Notes: generated by a model not told the origin, from the letters alone. A DNA stretch of 39,584 bases from Pantoea eucrina (GCF_002095385.1 NZ_MIPP01000036.1:1-39584), one strand, 5' to 3'. Shown: positions 8,428 through 18,474, counted from the stretch's first letter. A program made the numbers and translations.

Positions 8428-9801
8428 ATGACCGCGCAGCAGATAGAATGGGATCAGCAGCTGGTGGAGAAATACAGCGGCTCAGGCCCGCGTTATACCT
8501 CCTATCCTACCGCGCCGGAATTCAGCGAAACTTTTCGCGCCGCAGATTTTGAGCAGGCTGCTACCCGTTATCCTCACCGGCCGCTCTCTCTTTACGTGCA
8601 TATCCCGTTCTGCCACAAACTGTGTTACTTCTGCGGCTGCAATAAAATAGTGACGCGCCAGCGGCAAAAAGCTGATCGCTATCTGAATGCGCTGGCGCAG
8701 GAGATTGCCTGTCGTGCTCCGCTGTTTGCCGGTCGCCGGGTGACACAGCTGCACTGGGGCGGTGGCACGCCGACCTTTCTTGACGGAGCGCAGATAAGCC
8801 GGCTGATGGCGCTGCTGCGGCATCACTTCGCGATAACGGATGATGCTGAAATGTCGATCGAAATCGATCCGCGTGAGATCGCGCCGGCCACGATCGATCA
8901 TCTGCGGACGGAAGGATTCAACCGTCTGAGCATCGGGATCCAGGATTTTGATCGGGCGGTGCAGGCGCGCATTAACCGGATACAGGATGAAGCGGCCATT
9001 GGTGCGCTGGTAAAGCGCGCGCGCGAACAGGGTTTTCGTTCGGTCAGTTTCGATCTGATCTACGGTCTGCCGCTGCAGAGTGCGGAACGGTTTGCGCTGA
9101 CGCTGCAGCGGGTGATCGCGCTCGCTCCCGACCGTCTGAGCCTGTTCAGCTATGCGCATATGCCGGCGCTGTTTGCGGCGCAGCGCAAAATCAAAGCAGC
9201 AGACCTGCCCGACGGCGCGCAAAAGCTGCTGATCCTGCAGCAGAGCATTGCCACACTGACCGCCGCAGGTTACCGGTTTATCGGGATGGACCACTTCGCC
9301 CGGCCGGATGATGATCTGGCGATCGCGCAGCGCAGCGGCCTGCTGCACCGCAATTTTCAGGGCTACACCACGCACGGTGAGAGCGATCTGCTGGGGCTGG
9401 GCGTATCTGCCATCAGCATGCTGGGCGACAGCTATGCGCAGAACCGGAAAGCGCTGAATGAGTGGTATGCAGAGGTGGAACAGCAGGGTAGCGCGCTGTG
9501 GCGCGGATTGAAACTGACGGATGACGATCGTCTGCGGCGTGAGGTGATTAAACAGCTTATCTGCAACTTCACGCTCGATTTTGCCGCCGTGGAAGCGCAG
9601 TGGCCGATCGTGTTTGAGGACTATTTTGCCGACGATCTGGCGCTGCTGGCTCCGCTGGTGGCGGAGGGGCTGGTTTGCTGTGAGAGGCGGCGGCTGACGG
9701 TGACCGGTCGCGGTCGTCTGCTGATCCGCTCTGTCTGCATGTGTTTCGATCGCTACCTGCGGCAGAAAAGTCGCCAGCCGCACTATTCCCGGATCATCTG
9801 A
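8428..9801 (+). CDS. hemN: Oxygen-independent coproporphyrinogen III dehydrogenase
   Basis: 457 aa, identical in length to E. coli HemN. It is a radical-SAM enzyme that decarboxylates coproporphyrinogen III to protoporphyrinogen IX under anaerobic conditions. The cluster motif is in HIPFCHKLCYFCGCNK, with C62, C66 and C69 ligating the 4Fe-4S cluster and C71 following. LHWGGGTPTFL is the SAM-binding glycine motif. The HemN C-terminal domain is present, ending LLIRSVCMCFDRYLRQK. The start ATG has GAGG upstream, overlapping the end of the preceding small ORF. The codon usage is typical of the neighbourhood. Confidence 0.98.
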   Translation: MTAQQIEWDQQLVEKYSGSGPRYTSYPTAPEFSETFRAADFEQAATRYPHRPLSLYVHIPFCHKLCYFCGCNKIVTRQRQKADRYLNALAQEIACRAPLFAGRRVTQLHWGGGTPTFLDGAQISRLMALLRHHFAITDDAEMSIEIDPREIAPATIDHLRTEGFNRLSIGIQDFDRAVQARINRIQDEAAIGALVKRAREQGFRSVSFDLIYGLPLQSAERFALTLQRVIALAPDRLSLFSYAHMPALFAAQRKIKAADLPDGAQKLLILQQSIATLTAAGYRFIGMDHFARPDDDLAIAQRSGLLHRNFQGYTTHGESDLLGLGVSAISMLGDSYAQNRKALNEWYAEVEQQGSALWRGLKLTDDDRLRREVIKQLICNFTLDFAAVEAQWPIVFEDYFADDLALLAPLVAEGLVCCERRRLTVTGRGRLLIRSVCMCFDRYLRQKSRQPHYSRII

Positions 9802-9807
9802 ATAACA

Positions 9808-9827
9808 AAGGGAGCATACGCTCCCTT
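9808..9827. terminator. Terminator hairpin between convergent hemN and yshB
   Basis: A perfect 8-bp stem, AAGGGAGC (9808-9815) with GCTCCCTT (9820-9827), has an ATAC loop. It can serve hemN (top strand) and yshB (bottom strand, followed by TTTGTTATT). Confidence 0.75.
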
Positions 9828-9831
9828 GCTA

Positions 9832-9957
9832 TTAACTGAACAGGCTCGCCGTAATGGCGCATACCACAGCAGCCAGCGCAGTCTGCGGCGAATGGGCCAC
9901 CGCGCTGCCAATGGCTGCCAGATTATGCGCTATTGTCAGCATGACAGATTGCAGCAT
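9832..9957 (-). CDS. yshB: Small membrane protein YshB
   Basis: A 41-codon frame ends NLAAIGSAV-AHSPQTALAAVVCAITASLFS, matching E. coli YshB (36 aa), whose end is HTPQTAVAAVLCAA..GLFS, in the same place between hemN and glnG. ATG at 9957 has GGGAGAG upstream with good spacing. The internal ATG at 9942 gives exactly 36 aa like E. coli but lacks a ribosome-binding site, so I prefer 9957. It is a single hydrophobic segment and probably an inner-membrane protein. In Salmonella YshB has been linked to survival inside host cells; the molecular role is unknown. Confidence 0.75.
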   Translation of the reverse strand: MLQSVMLTIAHNLAAIGSAVAHSPQTALAAVVCAITASLFS

Positions 9958-10059
9958 GATACTTCTCTCCCGATTACCGCGAATATCATACTCACCGGTA
10001 ACGGTCTGTACAGCCTGTGCGTGCAAAAAATCAGCAGAAGCGCCGCTGATGTCGCAGCG

Positions 10060-11469
10060 TTACTCCATGCCCAGCTCTTTAAGTTTGCGCGTCAGCGTAT
10101 TGCGCCCCCAGCCAAGCAGGCGTGCCGCTTCCTGTTTATGCCCCTGGGTGTGACGCAGCGCCGTGGTCAGCAGCGTACGCTCCATCTCCGGCTGCGCTTC
10201 AGATAACAGGTTCTGATGACCGGAACGCAGCGCGCGATCGGCCCACTGCGCCAGCAGCGTGGCCCAGCTGTCCGGCAGCGACTGCACCGGGCTGTCAGGC
10301 GTGGCGGATTCAAACAGCTCCGGCGGCAGATCCTGAATCAGCACTTCCTGACCGGCGGCCATGACCGTCAGCCAGCGGCAGGTGTTCTCCAGCTGGCGCA
10401 CGTTGCCCGACCAGTGCAGGCGGGTCAGCGCCGTTTCCGTTTCCGGATGCAGGATTTTAGCCTCAACGCCCAGCTCGCGTGCGGCAACCTGCAGGAAGTA
10501 GCGTGCCAGACGCGGAATATCTTCGCGGCGCTCACGCAGCGGCGGAAGATGTACCCGAATGACATTGAGGCGGTGGAACAGATCCTCACGGAATTTGCCT
10601 TCCTGCACGCGCAGCTCAAGGTTCTGATGCGTGGCGGCAATAATGCGCACGTCCACTTTTACCGGCGCGTAGCCGCCCACGCGATAGAACTGACCGTCTG
10701 CCAGCACGCGCAGCAGACGCGTCTGCACATCCAGCGGCATATCGCCAATTTCATCAAGAAACAGCGTGCCGCCATCAGCCTGTTCAAAGCGCCCCTGGCG
10801 GATCTGATTGGCGCCGGTAAACGCGCCTTTTTCATGCCCGAACAGTTCAGATTCAATCAGGTCTTTCGGGATCGCCGCCATATTCAGCGCGATAAAAGGC
10901 GCCTTGGCGCGCGGGCTGTGGCGGTGCAGCGCATGCGCGACCAGCTCTTTACCGGTTCCCGACTCACCGTTAATCAGCACGCTGATGGAGGAGCGTGACA
11001 GACGGCCAATAATACGGAACACATCCTGCATCGCCGGCGCTTCGCCAATGATGTCGGTTGTCGGACCGCTGACGGGCTGATTACGCGGCTGCTGCTGCTC
11101 CTGATAGTGGCTGATGGCGCGCTCGACCAGCGCTACCGCCTCATCGATATCAAACGGCTTGGGCAGATAATCAAATGCGCCCTGCTGATAGGCACTGACG
11201 GCGGCATCAAGATCGGAGTGCGCCGTCATAATGATGACCGGCAGCATCGGATGACGCTGCTTGATCTGCTTCAGTAGCGCCAGGCCATCCATGCCCGGCA
11301 TGCGAATATCTGACAATAGTACGTCCGGGGTTTTGCTGGCGAGTGCATCCAGCACCTCACTGGCGCTGTCAAACGTCGCGCAGCTTAAACCGGCTCCAGT
11401 GAGCGCGCGTTCAAGCACCCAGCGGATGGAGCTATCGTCATCGACGATCCAGACTATCCCTCGTTGCAT
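10060..11469 (-). CDS. glnG: Nitrogen regulation response regulator NtrC (NRI)
   Basis: 469 aa, as in E. coli. The receiver domain (about 1-120) has the acidic pair D11/D12 and the phosphoacceptor D54 in LLSDIRMPG. The AAA+ sigma-54 activation domain (about 140-380) has the Walker A motif GESGTGKE and the sigma-54-contacting loop GAFTGA. The C-terminal Fis-type helix-turn-helix includes [22 protein letters not shown]. Phosphorylated by NtrB under nitrogen limitation, it activates sigma-54 promoters such as glnAp2. The start at 11469 ([14 protein letters not shown]) matches the family; the frame extends 23 codons upstream into glnL without support. It starts 7 bp after the glnL stop. Confidence 0.98.
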   Translation of the reverse strand: MQRGIVWIVDDDSSIRWVLERALTGAGLSCATFDSASEVLDALASKTPDVLLSDIRMPGMDGLALLKQIKQRHPMLPVIIMTAHSDLDAAVSAYQQGAFDYLPKPFDIDEAVALVERAISHYQEQQQPRNQPVSGPTTDIIGEAPAMQDVFRIIGRLSRSSISVLINGESGTGKELVAHALHRHSPRAKAPFIALNMAAIPKDLIESELFGHEKGAFTGANQIRQGRFEQADGGTLFLDEIGDMPLDVQTRLLRVLADGQFYRVGGYAPVKVDVRIIAATHQNLELRVQEGKFREDLFHRLNVIRVHLPPLRERREDIPRLARYFLQVAARELGVEAKILHPETETALTRLHWSGNVRQLENTCRWLTVMAAGQEVLIQDLPPELFESATPDSPVQSLPDSWATLLAQWADRALRSGHQNLLSEAQPEMERTLLTTALRHTQGHKQEAARLLGWGRNTLTRKLKELGME

Positions 11470-11476
11470 AGAAACC

Positions 11477-12526
11477 TCACTGGCGAATGGGCAGGTAGAC
11501 CGAAAACTCGGTGTGACCTGGCCAACTGTTAAATTCAATTTTTCCGGAGTGCTGATCGATCAGGCTGCGGGCGATAGAGAGTCCGAGACCAGTACCCCCT
11601 TCGCGTCCGCTGACCATGGGATAGAACAGCGTATCCTGCAGCTGTGCCGGTATGCCCGGCCCGTTATCTTCCACATCAATACGCGCCACCAGCCGGTAGC
11701 GCGTGCCGTGCAGCGTCAGCTGAAAAGCGGTACGCGTACGCAGCACGATGGTACCGCCCTCTGCGCCGAGCGCCTGCAGCGCATTGCGTACGACGTTAAG
11801 CAGCACCTGTTCAATCTGGTCAGGATCGTGCGGCAGCTCCGGCAGGCTGGGATCGTAGTCGCGTACCAGCGTTATGTTGTCCGGCAGCTCCATCGAGACC
11901 AGCTTGACCACGCGCTCCGCCACCTGATGAATGCTCTGCGTAACGTGCAGCCCCGGCTGCTGCGGGCCCAGCAGACGATCGACCAGGTTGCGCAGCCGGT
12001 CTGCCTGCTCGATGATAACGTTGGTGTATTCGTTCAGCGACGGGTCAGGTAGCGCGCGCGACAGCAGCTGTGCCGCGCCGCGCAGGCCGCCAAGCGGGTT
12101 TTTAATCTCATGCGCCAGGCCGCGCACTAAATCGCGTGCGGCAACCTGCTGAGCATGCTGGATCTGCTCCTGGCTGAGCCGGCGCTGGTTGTCCATCGGC
12201 GCCATCTCCAGCAGGATCAGGCCGTCCGGCAGACGCTGCGCGGTCAGCGACATGATGTGCGCGCGTCCATCGACCACCAGCGTGACTTCGCTGTCGGTAA
12301 AGCCCTGGCCTGCGGCCAGGCTCTCGCGCATCACGTCAAGATTGAGCGAAAAGTAGCCGGTCAGCTCCGGCAGCGGCGTACCGAACAGCTTACGCGAACT
12401 CTGCGCCAGCAGCTGCTGCGCAGCCGGATTGGCATAGTGGATCACCAGCCCGTCATCGACCAGCAGAATACTGTTTATCAGGGAGTTGAGAATCTGCCCT
12501 GCGTCGGGCAGTGAGCCAGCAACCAT
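11477..12526 (-). CDS. glnL: Nitrogen sensor histidine kinase NtrB (NRII)
   Basis: 349 aa, the exact length of E. coli NtrB. The N-terminal PAS domain (about 10-110) includes [14 protein letters not shown]. The H-box [13 protein letters not shown] contains the phosphorylated H139. The N-box VVRNALQAL and G-boxes DNGPGIP and [10 protein letters not shown] form the ATPase core. It is a cytoplasmic, PII-controlled kinase and phosphatase of NtrC. The start at 12526 is chosen by family length and by GAGG about 8 bases upstream. The upstream frame to 12595 crosses an NtrC operator and is not used. It is cotranscribed with glnG and, by readthrough, with glnA. Confidence 0.98.
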   Translation of the reverse strand: MVAGSLPDAGQILNSLINSILLVDDGLVIHYANPAAQQLLAQSSRKLFGTPLPELTGYFSLNLDVMRESLAAGQGFTDSEVTLVVDGRAHIMSLTAQRLPDGLILLEMAPMDNQRRLSQEQIQHAQQVAARDLVRGLAHEIKNPLGGLRGAAQLLSRALPDPSLNEYTNVIIEQADRLRNLVDRLLGPQQPGLHVTQSIHQVAERVVKLVSMELPDNITLVRDYDPSLPELPHDPDQIEQVLLNVVRNALQALGAEGGTIVLRTRTAFQLTLHGTRYRLVARIDVEDNGPGIPAQLQDTLFYPMVSGREGGTGLGLSIARSLIDQHSGKIEFNSWPGHTEFSVYLPIRQ

Positions 12527-12538
12527 ACCACGATCCTC

Positions 12539-12555
12539 TGCACCAAATGGGTGCA
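12539..12555. promoter_or_regulatory. NtrC operator at the glnL promoter
   Basis: TGCACCAAATGGGTGCA is a 17-bp dyad one base off the NtrC consensus (TGCACC-N5-GGTGCA with T before GGTGCA). It lies 13 bp before the glnL start and next to a TATAGT -10-like hexamer (bottom strand, about 12555-12560). That fits the known autorepression of glnLp by NtrC. Confidence 0.85.
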
Positions 12556-12605
12556 CTATAGCGTTTTGGGATGGAAAACTCCCCGATAACGGCAATTTTG
12601 CGGTG

Positions 12606-12628
12606 AAAAAAACCCATCCGGAGATGGG
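12606..12628 (-). terminator. Second terminator downstream of glnA
   Basis: On the bottom strand, CCCATC pairs with GATGGG (12613-12618 and 12623-12628) and is followed by seven T. Partial termination here would let some glnA transcripts continue into glnLG. Confidence 0.8.
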
Positions 12629-12647
12629 CTAAAGTTTCCACGGCAAC

Positions 12648-12692
12648 AAAAAAACGTTGTCCTCTTTTGCCCGGCCTGGCGGACAAAAGAGG
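12648..12692 (-). terminator. First glnA terminator-like hairpin
   Basis: CCTCTTTTG (bottom strand from 12692) pairs with CAAAAGAGG (ending 12661), with an inner CCG/CGG extension. A run of seven T follows six bases later. It starts 11 bp after the glnA stop. Two hairpins in tandem suggest regulated readthrough rather than a single hard stop. Confidence 0.65.
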
Positions 12693-12703
12693 TGAATGGC
12701 CAT

Positions 12704-14113
12704 TTAAACGCTGTAGTAGAGTTCAAATTCAACCGGGTGTGGCGTCATGCGAACGCGATCAACATCTGGCTTGCGCAGTTCGATATAAGCATCGATAGCG
12801 TCATCAGTGAATACGCCGCCGCGGGTCAGGAACTCGCGATCTTCATTCAGCGCGTTCAGTGCTTCTTCCAGAGAACCGGCTACTTTCGGGATCTCCGCTT
12901 CTTCTTCCGGCGGCAGATCGTAGAGGTTTTTGTCCATCGCATCGCCAGGATGGATTTTATTGATGATGCCGTCGAGGCCAGCCATCAGCAGCGCAGTAAA
13001 CGCCAGGTATGGGTTAGCCGCTGGATCCGGGAAGCGCGCTTCAATACGGCGGGCTTTCGGGCTGGCAACCACCGGAATACGGATGGAGGCTGAGCGGTTA
13101 CGCGCGGAGTAAGCGAGCATAACCGGCGCTTCATAACCCGGCACCAGACGCTTGTAGGAGTTGGTGGTTGGGTTAGCCAGGGCGTTAATCGCTTTAGCGT
13201 GCTTGATCACACCGCCGATGTAGAACAGCGCGGTTTCAGAGAGGCCGCCGTACTTATCGCCAGAGAACAGGTTTACGCCACCTTTAGAGAGCGACATATG
13301 GCAGTGCATACCGGAGCCATTATCACCAAACATCGGTTTTGGCATAAAGGTTGCGGTCTTGCCGTAGGCGTGCGCAACGTTGTGCACGACATACTTATAA
13401 ATCTGAATTTCATCCGCTTTTTTGGTCATGGTGTTGAAGCGGGTTGCCACTTCGTTCTGACCAGCGGTTGCCACTTCGTGGTGATGTGCTTCTACAACCA
13501 GACCCATCTGCTCCATGGTCAGACACATGGCAGAACGGATATCCTGAGAGGAGTCAACCGGTGGTACCGGGAAGTAGCCGCCTTTCAGACCCGGACGGTG
13601 GCCTTTGTTGCCGCCTTCGTACGCTTTGCCGGTGTTCCAGCACGCTTCGATATCATCGATAGCAACGTGTGAACCTGAAGTCGATGAACCGAAACGGATA
13701 TCGTCAAACAGGAAAAACTCTGGCTCAGGTCCAAACAGCACGGTGTCAGCAATACCGGAAGCGCGCAGGTACTCTTCAGCGCGCTTGGCGATGGAGCGCG
13801 GATCGCGATCGTAACCCTGCAGCGTGCCTGGCTCGAGGATGTCACACCGGATGATGAGGGTCGGGTCTTCGAAGAACGGGTCCATCACCGCAGTGGTGGC
13901 ATCCGGCATCAGCACCATGTCTGATTCGTTAATGCCTTTCCAGCCACCGATGGATGAACCATCGAACATTTTACCTTCTTCAAAGAAGTCTGCGTTAACC
14001 TGGTGAGCAGGAATGGTGACGTGCTGTTCTTTACCTTTGGTATCGGTAAAACGCAGATCGACGAACTTAACTTCATGCTCGTTCATCATCGAGAGAACGT
14101 GTTCAGCGGACAT
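12704..14113 (-). CDS. glnA: Glutamine synthetase, type I
   Basis: 469 aa, as in E. coli. It makes glutamine from glutamate, ammonia and ATP as a cytoplasmic dodecamer and is the main route of ammonia assimilation at low nitrogen. Family marks are [17 protein letters not shown], the catalytic [21 protein letters not shown], the ATP-binding [12 protein letters not shown] and the adenylylation site in [10 protein letters not shown] (Tyr near 397). The adenylylated Tyr shows control by GlnE. ATG at 14113 (MSAEHVL) is preceded by AGGAGAG at 8 bases. An upstream TTG at 14119 also fits the frame but is disfavoured. It is transcribed from the sigma-54 promoter at 14262-14279. Confidence 0.99.
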   Translation of the reverse strand: MSAEHVLSMMNEHEVKFVDLRFTDTKGKEQHVTIPAHQVNADFFEEGKMFDGSSIGGWKGINESDMVLMPDATTAVMDPFFEDPTLIIRCDILEPGTLQGYDRDPRSIAKRAEEYLRASGIADTVLFGPEPEFFLFDDIRFGSSTSGSHVAIDDIEACWNTGKAYEGGNKGHRPGLKGGYFPVPPVDSSQDIRSAMCLTMEQMGLVVEAHHHEVATAGQNEVATRFNTMTKKADEIQIYKYVVHNVAHAYGKTATFMPKPMFGDNGSGMHCHMSLSKGGVNLFSGDKYGGLSETALFYIGGVIKHAKAINALANPTTNSYKRLVPGYEAPVMLAYSARNRSASIRIPVVASPKARRIEARFPDPAANPYLAFTALLMAGLDGIINKIHPGDAMDKNLYDLPPEEEAEIPKVAGSLEEALNALNEDREFLTRGGVFTDDAIDAYIELRKPDVDRVRMTPHPVEFELYYSV

Positions 14114-14261
14114 ACTCAACTCTCCTGGAAATGGTCATCTGTTGTCGTGGTGAGAGAACTCAAAATGCCTGGAATGTGTCACGACTACTGACCACCCCTG
14201 ACTAAGATCCCGGCAAGCTATTCAGCCATCAGGCCACTGTCGTTTGCACTTAAAAAAGATA

Positions 14262-14279
14262 AAGCGAATTCTGTGCCAA
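14262..14279 (-). promoter_or_regulatory. Sigma-54 promoter glnAp2
   Basis: Bottom strand TTGGCACAGAATTCGCTT carries the -24 GG and -12 GC elements. It differs from the E. coli glnAp2 core by a single base. The predicted start is at about 14252, giving a leader of about 140 nt. Confidence 0.92.
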
Positions 14280-14310
14280 CTTTTTTTAAGTGCAATAAAT
14301 AGCGCTGTGC

Positions 14311-14402
14311 GGCGCGCTGCGGTGCATCAGCAGCTGCACCAGAACAGACGTATTGCTTTATTATGGTGCAAAACGGCGCGCTGATGGCACTAAAATGGTG
14401 CA
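14311..14402. promoter_or_regulatory. NtrC enhancer ladder for glnA
   Basis: NtrC-like sites lie at regular intervals. 14386-14402 is GGCACTAAAATGGTGCA, one base off the strong E. coli site, centred about -142 from the glnAp2 start. 14354-14370 ends in ATGGTGCA and is centred about -110. A half-site TGCACCA starts at about 14335 (about -91). GGTGCA closes a weak site at 14311-14327 (about -67). These positions mirror the five-site arrangement of E. coli (two strong distal, weak proximal). Sequence matches are direct; occupancy is inferred. Confidence 0.75.
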
Positions 14403-14427
14403 CAAAGCCAGCAGAGTGCAGATATTT

Positions 14428-14445
14428 GCACCGCTAATGGTGCTA
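14428..14445. promoter_or_regulatory. Additional NtrC-like dyad near typA
   Basis: TGCACCGCTAATGGTGCT has both half-sites (TGCACC, GGTGCT) but a 6-base rather than 5-base spacer. It lies about -185 from glnAp2 and about 70 bp from the typA -10. Confidence 0.4.
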
Positions 14446-14489
14446 AAAACCAGCAGCGTGAGAATATTGTCGGGAAAACTGTGATCATG

Positions 14490-14518
14490 TTCAGTATTCC
14501 GCTTAATCCGTGTACAAT
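14490..14518 (+). promoter_or_regulatory. Probable typA promoter
   Basis: TTCAGT (14490-14495) and TACAAT (14513-14518) are spaced by 17 bp. The -10 is good and the -35 is weak. It lies about 35 bp upstream of the typA start. Confidence 0.5.
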
Positions 14519-14552
14519 ACCGCGTTATTTCTATAATGCCTGAGGCAAAGCT

Positions 14553-16373
14553 GTGATCGAAAATTTGCGTAACATCGCCATCATCGCGCACGTTGACCAT
14601 GGAAAAACCACCCTGGTCGACAAACTGCTGCAACAGTCTGGTACTTTTGACGCTCGTACCGAAGCGACTGAACGTGTGATGGATTCCAATGATTTGGAAA
14701 AAGAGCGTGGAATTACCATCCTCGCAAAAAACACCGCCATCAAATGGAACGACTACCGTATCAACATCGTTGATACCCCGGGACACGCCGACTTCGGTGG
14801 TGAAGTAGAGCGCGTCATGTCCATGGTGGATTCGGTGCTGCTGGTTGTTGATGCGATGGATGGCCCTATGCCGCAAACTCGCTTCGTAACCAAGAAAGCC
14901 TTTGCCCACGGTCTGAAACCTATTGTTGTTATCAACAAAATTGACCGTCCAGGCGCGCGTCCTGACTGGGTTGTAGACCAGGTATTCGACCTGTTCGTTA
15001 ACCTCGACGCGACTGACGAGCAGCTGGACTTCCCTATCATTTACGCATCAGCGCTGAATGGTATTGCAGGTCTGGAACACACCGATATGGCTGATGACAT
15101 GACCCCGCTGTATCAGGCAATCGTCGATCACGTTTCTCCGCCGCAGGTTGAAGCTGATGCGCCGCTGCAGATGCAGATCTCTCAGCTGGACTACAACAAC
15201 TACCTGGGCGTTATCGGTATCGGCCGCATCAAGCGCGGTAAAATCAAGCCGAACCAGCAGGTTACTGTGATTGATAGCGAAGGCAAAACCCGCAACGCGA
15301 AAGTGGGTAAAGTGCTGACGCATCTGGGTCTGGAGCGTATTGACAGCGATCTGGCAGAAGCGGGCGACATCATTGCCGTTACCGGTCTGGGTGAACTGAA
15401 CATCTCCGATACCATCTGCGACACGCAGAATGTAGAGGCGCTGCCGGCGCTGAGCGTGGATGAGCCTACCGTGACCATGTTCTTTAACGTCAATACCTCA
15501 CCGTTCTGCGGTAAAGAAGGTAAATACGTTACTTCACGTCAGATCCTGGATCGCCTGAACAAAGAGCTGGTACACAACGTTGCACTGCGCGTTGAAGAGA
15601 CCGAAGATGCTGATGCGTTCCGCGTATCAGGTCGTGGTGAGCTGCACCTTTCCGTTCTGATCGAAAACATGCGTCGTGAAGGCTTTGAGCTGGCGGTATC
15701 CCGTCCGAAAGTTATCTTCCGTGAGCATGAAGGCCGCAAGCAGGAGCCGTTTGAGAACGTTACCCTCGATATCGAAGAGACCCATCAGGGCTCAGTGATG
15801 CAGGCGATGGGTGAGCGTAAAGGCGACATGAAAAACATGGATCCGGATGGCAAAGGCCGCGTACGTCTCGACTACGTGATCCCAAGCCGTGGTCTTATCG
15901 GCTTCCGTAACGAATTCATGACCATGACCTCCGGTACCGGTCTGCTCTACTCGACTTTCAGCCACTACGACGACGTGCGTCCGGGCGAAGTCGGTCAGCG
16001 TCAGAACGGCGTTCTGATCTCTAACGGTCAGGGTAAAGCCGTTGCGTTTGCTCTGTTTGGTCTGCAGGATCGCGGTAAGCTGTTCCTGGGTCACGGTGCA
16101 GAGGTTTATGAAGGCCAGATCATCGGTATTCACAGCCGCTCTAACGACCTGACGGTAAACTGTCTGACCGGTAAGAAACTGACCAACATGCGTGCGTCAG
16201 GTACCGATGAGGCGACGACGCTGGTTCCGCCACAGAAAATGACGCTGGAGCAGGCGATCGAGTTCATCGATGATGACGAACTGGTTGAAGTTACGCCACA
16301 GTCAGTCCGTATCCGTAAACGTCACCTGACCGAGAACGATCGCAAACGCGCGTCTCGCGGCGGTAAAGAGTAA
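14553..16373 (+). CDS. typA: Ribosome-associated translational GTPase BipA/TypA
   Basis: 606 aa (E. coli 607). An EF-G-like GTPase that binds 70S or 50S ribosomes, helps subunit assembly at low temperature and supports stress and virulence traits. G1 AHVDHGKTT is at residues 12-20, with RGITI (G2), DTPGHADF (G3) and NKIDRP (G4). The domains II, III and V follow, and the BipA-specific C-terminal domain includes [16 protein letters not shown] and [18 protein letters not shown]. The start is GTG at 14553 with GAGG 7 bases upstream, matching [11 protein letters not shown] of the family. It is divergent from glnA and followed by a strong terminator. The E. coli yihL-yihW genes that follow there are absent. 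Confidence 0.98.
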   Translation: MIENLRNIAIIAHVDHGKTTLVDKLLQQSGTFDARTEATERVMDSNDLEKERGITILAKNTAIKWNDYRINIVDTPGHADFGGEVERVMSMVDSVLLVVDAMDGPMPQTRFVTKKAFAHGLKPIVVINKIDRPGARPDWVVDQVFDLFVNLDATDEQLDFPIIYASALNGIAGLEHTDMADDMTPLYQAIVDHVSPPQVEADAPLQMQISQLDYNNYLGVIGIGRIKRGKIKPNQQVTVIDSEGKTRNAKVGKVLTHLGLERIDSDLAEAGDIIAVTGLGELNISDTICDTQNVEALPALSVDEPTVTMFFNVNTSPFCGKEGKYVTSRQILDRLNKELVHNVALRVEETEDADAFRVSGRGELHLSVLIENMRREGFELAVSRPKVIFREHEGRKQEPFENVTLDIEETHQGSVMQAMGERKGDMKNMDPDGKGRVRLDYVIPSRGLIGFRNEFMTMTSGTGLLYSTFSHYDDVRPGEVGQRQNGVLISNGQGKAVAFALFGLQDRGKLFLGHGAEVYEGQIIGIHSRSNDLTVNCLTGKKLTNMRASGTDEATTLVPPQKMTLEQAIEFIDDDELVEVTPQSVRIRKRHLTENDRKRASRGGKE

Positions 16374-16393
16374 ACGATACGTTCTGTTATCAG

Positions 16394-16416
16394 GCCCCGC
16401 ACTGCGGGGCTTTTTT
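16394..16416 (+). terminator. Terminator of typA
   Basis: GCCCCGC (16394-16400) pairs with GCGGGGC (16404-16410) across an ACT loop and is followed by T6. Confidence 0.93.
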
Positions 16417-16512
16417 GTTTCTGTTGCCCGCCTTTTTCCCCGAATGCTCCCTGTTCAGCTACGCTTTTTGCCGCTAGAGTGAATGATCCCGGAAGCACAG
16501 AGGAGAGGCGTC

Positions 16513-17109
16513 ATGCTGTACATCTTTGATTTGGGTAACGTGATTGTTGATATCGACTTCAATCGCGTACTGGGCGTCTGGAGTGATTTAGGCCGTGTGC
16601 CGCTGGCCACGCTGCAGAGTCGCTTCAGCATGGATGAAGCGTTTGAACAACATGAACGGGGCGAGATCAGCGACCCGGAATTTGCCGAGCGCCTTTGCGA
16701 GCAGCTCGATATTGCCCTGAGCTATGAGCAGTTTACCGCCGGCTGGCAGGCCGTGTTTGTCGGCGTTCGCCCGGAGACGCTGGCGATCATGAACCAGCTT
16801 CGCGCCCGCGGCGAACGCGTGGTGATCCTTTCCAACACCAACCAGCTGCATTTTGAATTCTGGCCGACGCACTATCCGGAAGTGCAGCAGGCTGCCGATC
16901 GCGTCTATATGTCGCAGGAGCTCGGCATGCGTAAACCGGAAGCGCGGATTTTCAGCCATGTGCTGGCGCAGGAGGGTTACACGGCGGACCAGGCCATCTT
17001 CTTTGATGACAATCAGGCGAATATCGATGCGGCGCGCGCGCTGGGAATCGAAAGCGTGCTGGTGGAAGATCACAAAACCCTGCCCGCCTGGTTCGCAGCG
17101 CGTGGGTAA
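16513..17109 (+). CDS. yihX: Alpha-D-glucose-1-phosphate phosphatase YihX (HAD family)
   Basis: 198 aa (E. coli 199). Haloacid-dehalogenase-type phosphatase releasing glucose from glucose-1-phosphate in E. coli. Motif [13 protein letters not shown] gives the nucleophile Asp at residue 6. Motif II is ILSNTNQLH, the motif III lysine is in [10 protein letters not shown], and motif IV is [10 protein letters not shown]. The frame opens at 16483, but the ATG at 16513 has AGGAGAGG just upstream and the family N-terminus MLYIFDLGN. It is first of a tight run yihX-yihY-dtd-fabY with gaps of a few bases or overlaps, so probably one operon. Confidence 0.95.
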   Translation: MLYIFDLGNVIVDIDFNRVLGVWSDLGRVPLATLQSRFSMDEAFEQHERGEISDPEFAERLCEQLDIALSYEQFTAGWQAVFVGVRPETLAIMNQLRARGERVVILSNTNQLHFEFWPTHYPEVQQAADRVYMSQELGMRKPEARIFSHVLAQEGYTADQAIFFDDNQANIDAARALGIESVLVEDHKTLPAWFAARG

Positions 17110-17114
17110 ATGTG

Positions 17115-17981
17115 ATGGCTAACACTCTGCGCCACCGGGCGCATGCGTTCTTTTTGTGGCTGAAACTGCTGTGGCGGCGCATCGACGAAGATAACATGAC
17201 CACGCAGGCGGGGAATCTTGCCTACGTCTCCCTGCTGGCGCTGGTGCCGCTGGTGGCGGTGATCTTCGCGCTGTTCGCCGCGTTCCCGGTTTTTTCCGAC
17301 ATCAGCGTACAGCTCAAGAATTTTATCTTTACCAACTTTATGCCGGCAGCTGGCGACGTGATCCAGCGCTACCTTGACCAGTTTGTCGCTAACGTAAATA
17401 AAATGACGGCGGTAGGCGCGGTAGGGCTGATTGTCACGGCGCTGCTGCTGATGCACTCCGTTGACAGCGCGCTGAACGCCATCTGGCGCAGCAATTCGCC
17501 GCGTCCGATGATCTATTCGTTTGCCGTTTACTGGATGATCCTGACGCTCGGCCCGCTGCTGGCTGGCGCCAGCCTGGCGATTAGCTCCTATCTGCTGTCG
17601 CTACGCTGGGTCAATGTCACCGGCGTTACCAGCCTGATCGACCAGGCGCTGCGTATCTTCCCGCTGGTGCTCTCCATTCTGGCGTTCTGGCTGCTTTACA
17701 GCGTGGTGCCAACGCGGCGCGTGCCGGGGCGCGATGCGCTCACCGGGGCGGTGGTGGCAGGCCTGCTGTTTGAGCTGGGTAAAAAAGGCTTTGCGCTCTA
17801 TGTTACGATGTTTCCCTCGTATCAGTTAATTTACGGCGTACTGGCCGTTATCCCGATTCTGTTTCTGTGGGTCTACTGGACGTGGTGTATTGTTTTGCTG
17901 GGAGCGGAAGTCACCGTCACCCTGAATGACTATCGCCAGCTAAAGCAGCAGGAACATGAACCATCCCGTGAGGAAACATGA
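17115..17981 (+). CDS. yihY: YihY/BrkB family inner-membrane protein
   Basis: 288 aa, a multi-spanning protein of unknown function (formerly misassigned as RNase BN). I see about six hydrophobic spans: [86 protein letters not shown] and [20 protein letters not shown]. The family signature [20 protein letters not shown] is present near the N-terminus. A GTG at 17112 and the adjacent ATG at 17115 are both possible starts. I took the ATG; neither has a strong ribosome-binding site, suggesting coupling to yihX, which stops 5 bp upstream. Its TGA overlaps the dtd ATG (ATGA). Confidence 0.93.
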   Translation: MANTLRHRAHAFFLWLKLLWRRIDEDNMTTQAGNLAYVSLLALVPLVAVIFALFAAFPVFSDISVQLKNFIFTNFMPAAGDVIQRYLDQFVANVNKMTAVGAVGLIVTALLLMHSVDSALNAIWRSNSPRPMIYSFAVYWMILTLGPLLAGASLAISSYLLSLRWVNVTGVTSLIDQALRIFPLVLSILAFWLLYSVVPTRRVPGRDALTGAVVAGLLFELGKKGFALYVTMFPSYQLIYGVLAVIPILFLWVYWTWCIVLLGAEVTVTLNDYRQLKQQEHEPSREET

Positions 17982-18415
17982 TTGCATTAATTCAGCGCGT
18001 CAGTGCCGCCAGTGTGGCGGTCGACAACCAGGTCATTGGTGAGATTGGCGCCGGACTGCTGGTGCTGCTGGGCGTGGAAAAAGAGGATGATGATCAAAAA
18101 GCCCGGCGGCTCTGCGATAAAGTGCTCGGCTACCGTGTTTTCGGTGACGAGAATGACAAAATGAATCTGAATGTGCACCAGGCTGGCGGCAGCGTGCTGG
18201 TGGTTTCGCAGTTTACGCTGGCGGCAGATACCCGTAAGGGCATGCGTCCCTCCTTTTCCGGCGGTGCCGTACCGGCAGAAGCGGAGCGGCTTTATAACGT
18301 ATTCAGCGACTGCTGCCGGGCCAGCGGTATCACAACCGCCAGCGGTCGCTTTGCGGCCAATATGCAGGTTTCACTGGTTAACGACGGTCCGGTCACTTTC
18401 TGGTTGCAGGTGTGA
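17978..18415 (+). CDS. dtd: D-aminoacyl-tRNA deacylase
   Basis: 145 aa, family-typical length. It hydrolyses D-amino acids (and glycine) mischarged on tRNA, protecting translation. Both diagnostic motifs are present: [12 protein letters not shown] in the middle and GPVTFWLQV at the C-terminus, which form the cross-subunit active site of the dimer. It opens [13 protein letters not shown] as in E. coli. The start overlaps yihY by 4 bp, with GAGGAAAC as the ribosome-binding site. Confidence 0.97.
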   Translation: MIALIQRVSAASVAVDNQVIGEIGAGLLVLLGVEKEDDDQKARRLCDKVLGYRVFGDENDKMNLNVHQAGGSVLVVSQFTLAADTRKGMRPSFSGGAVPAEAERLYNVFSDCCRASGITTASGRFAANMQVSLVNDGPVTFWLQV

Positions 18416-18474
18416 GATCGGCAGCCGGGCGGCAGGCGATCGGCCACGCTGGCTCCGAACGGGAGAATCATTTT

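Noticed and set aside
8482..9783. 433-codon open frame antisense to hemN
   Set aside because: It mirrors hemN codon structure in GC-rich DNA and encodes an Arg/Gln/His-rich sequence with no domain. hemN is certain on the other strand.
10216..10998. 260-codon open frame antisense to glnG
   Set aside because: Composition is typical of antisense translation, and it lies wholly inside the conserved AAA+ domain of glnG.
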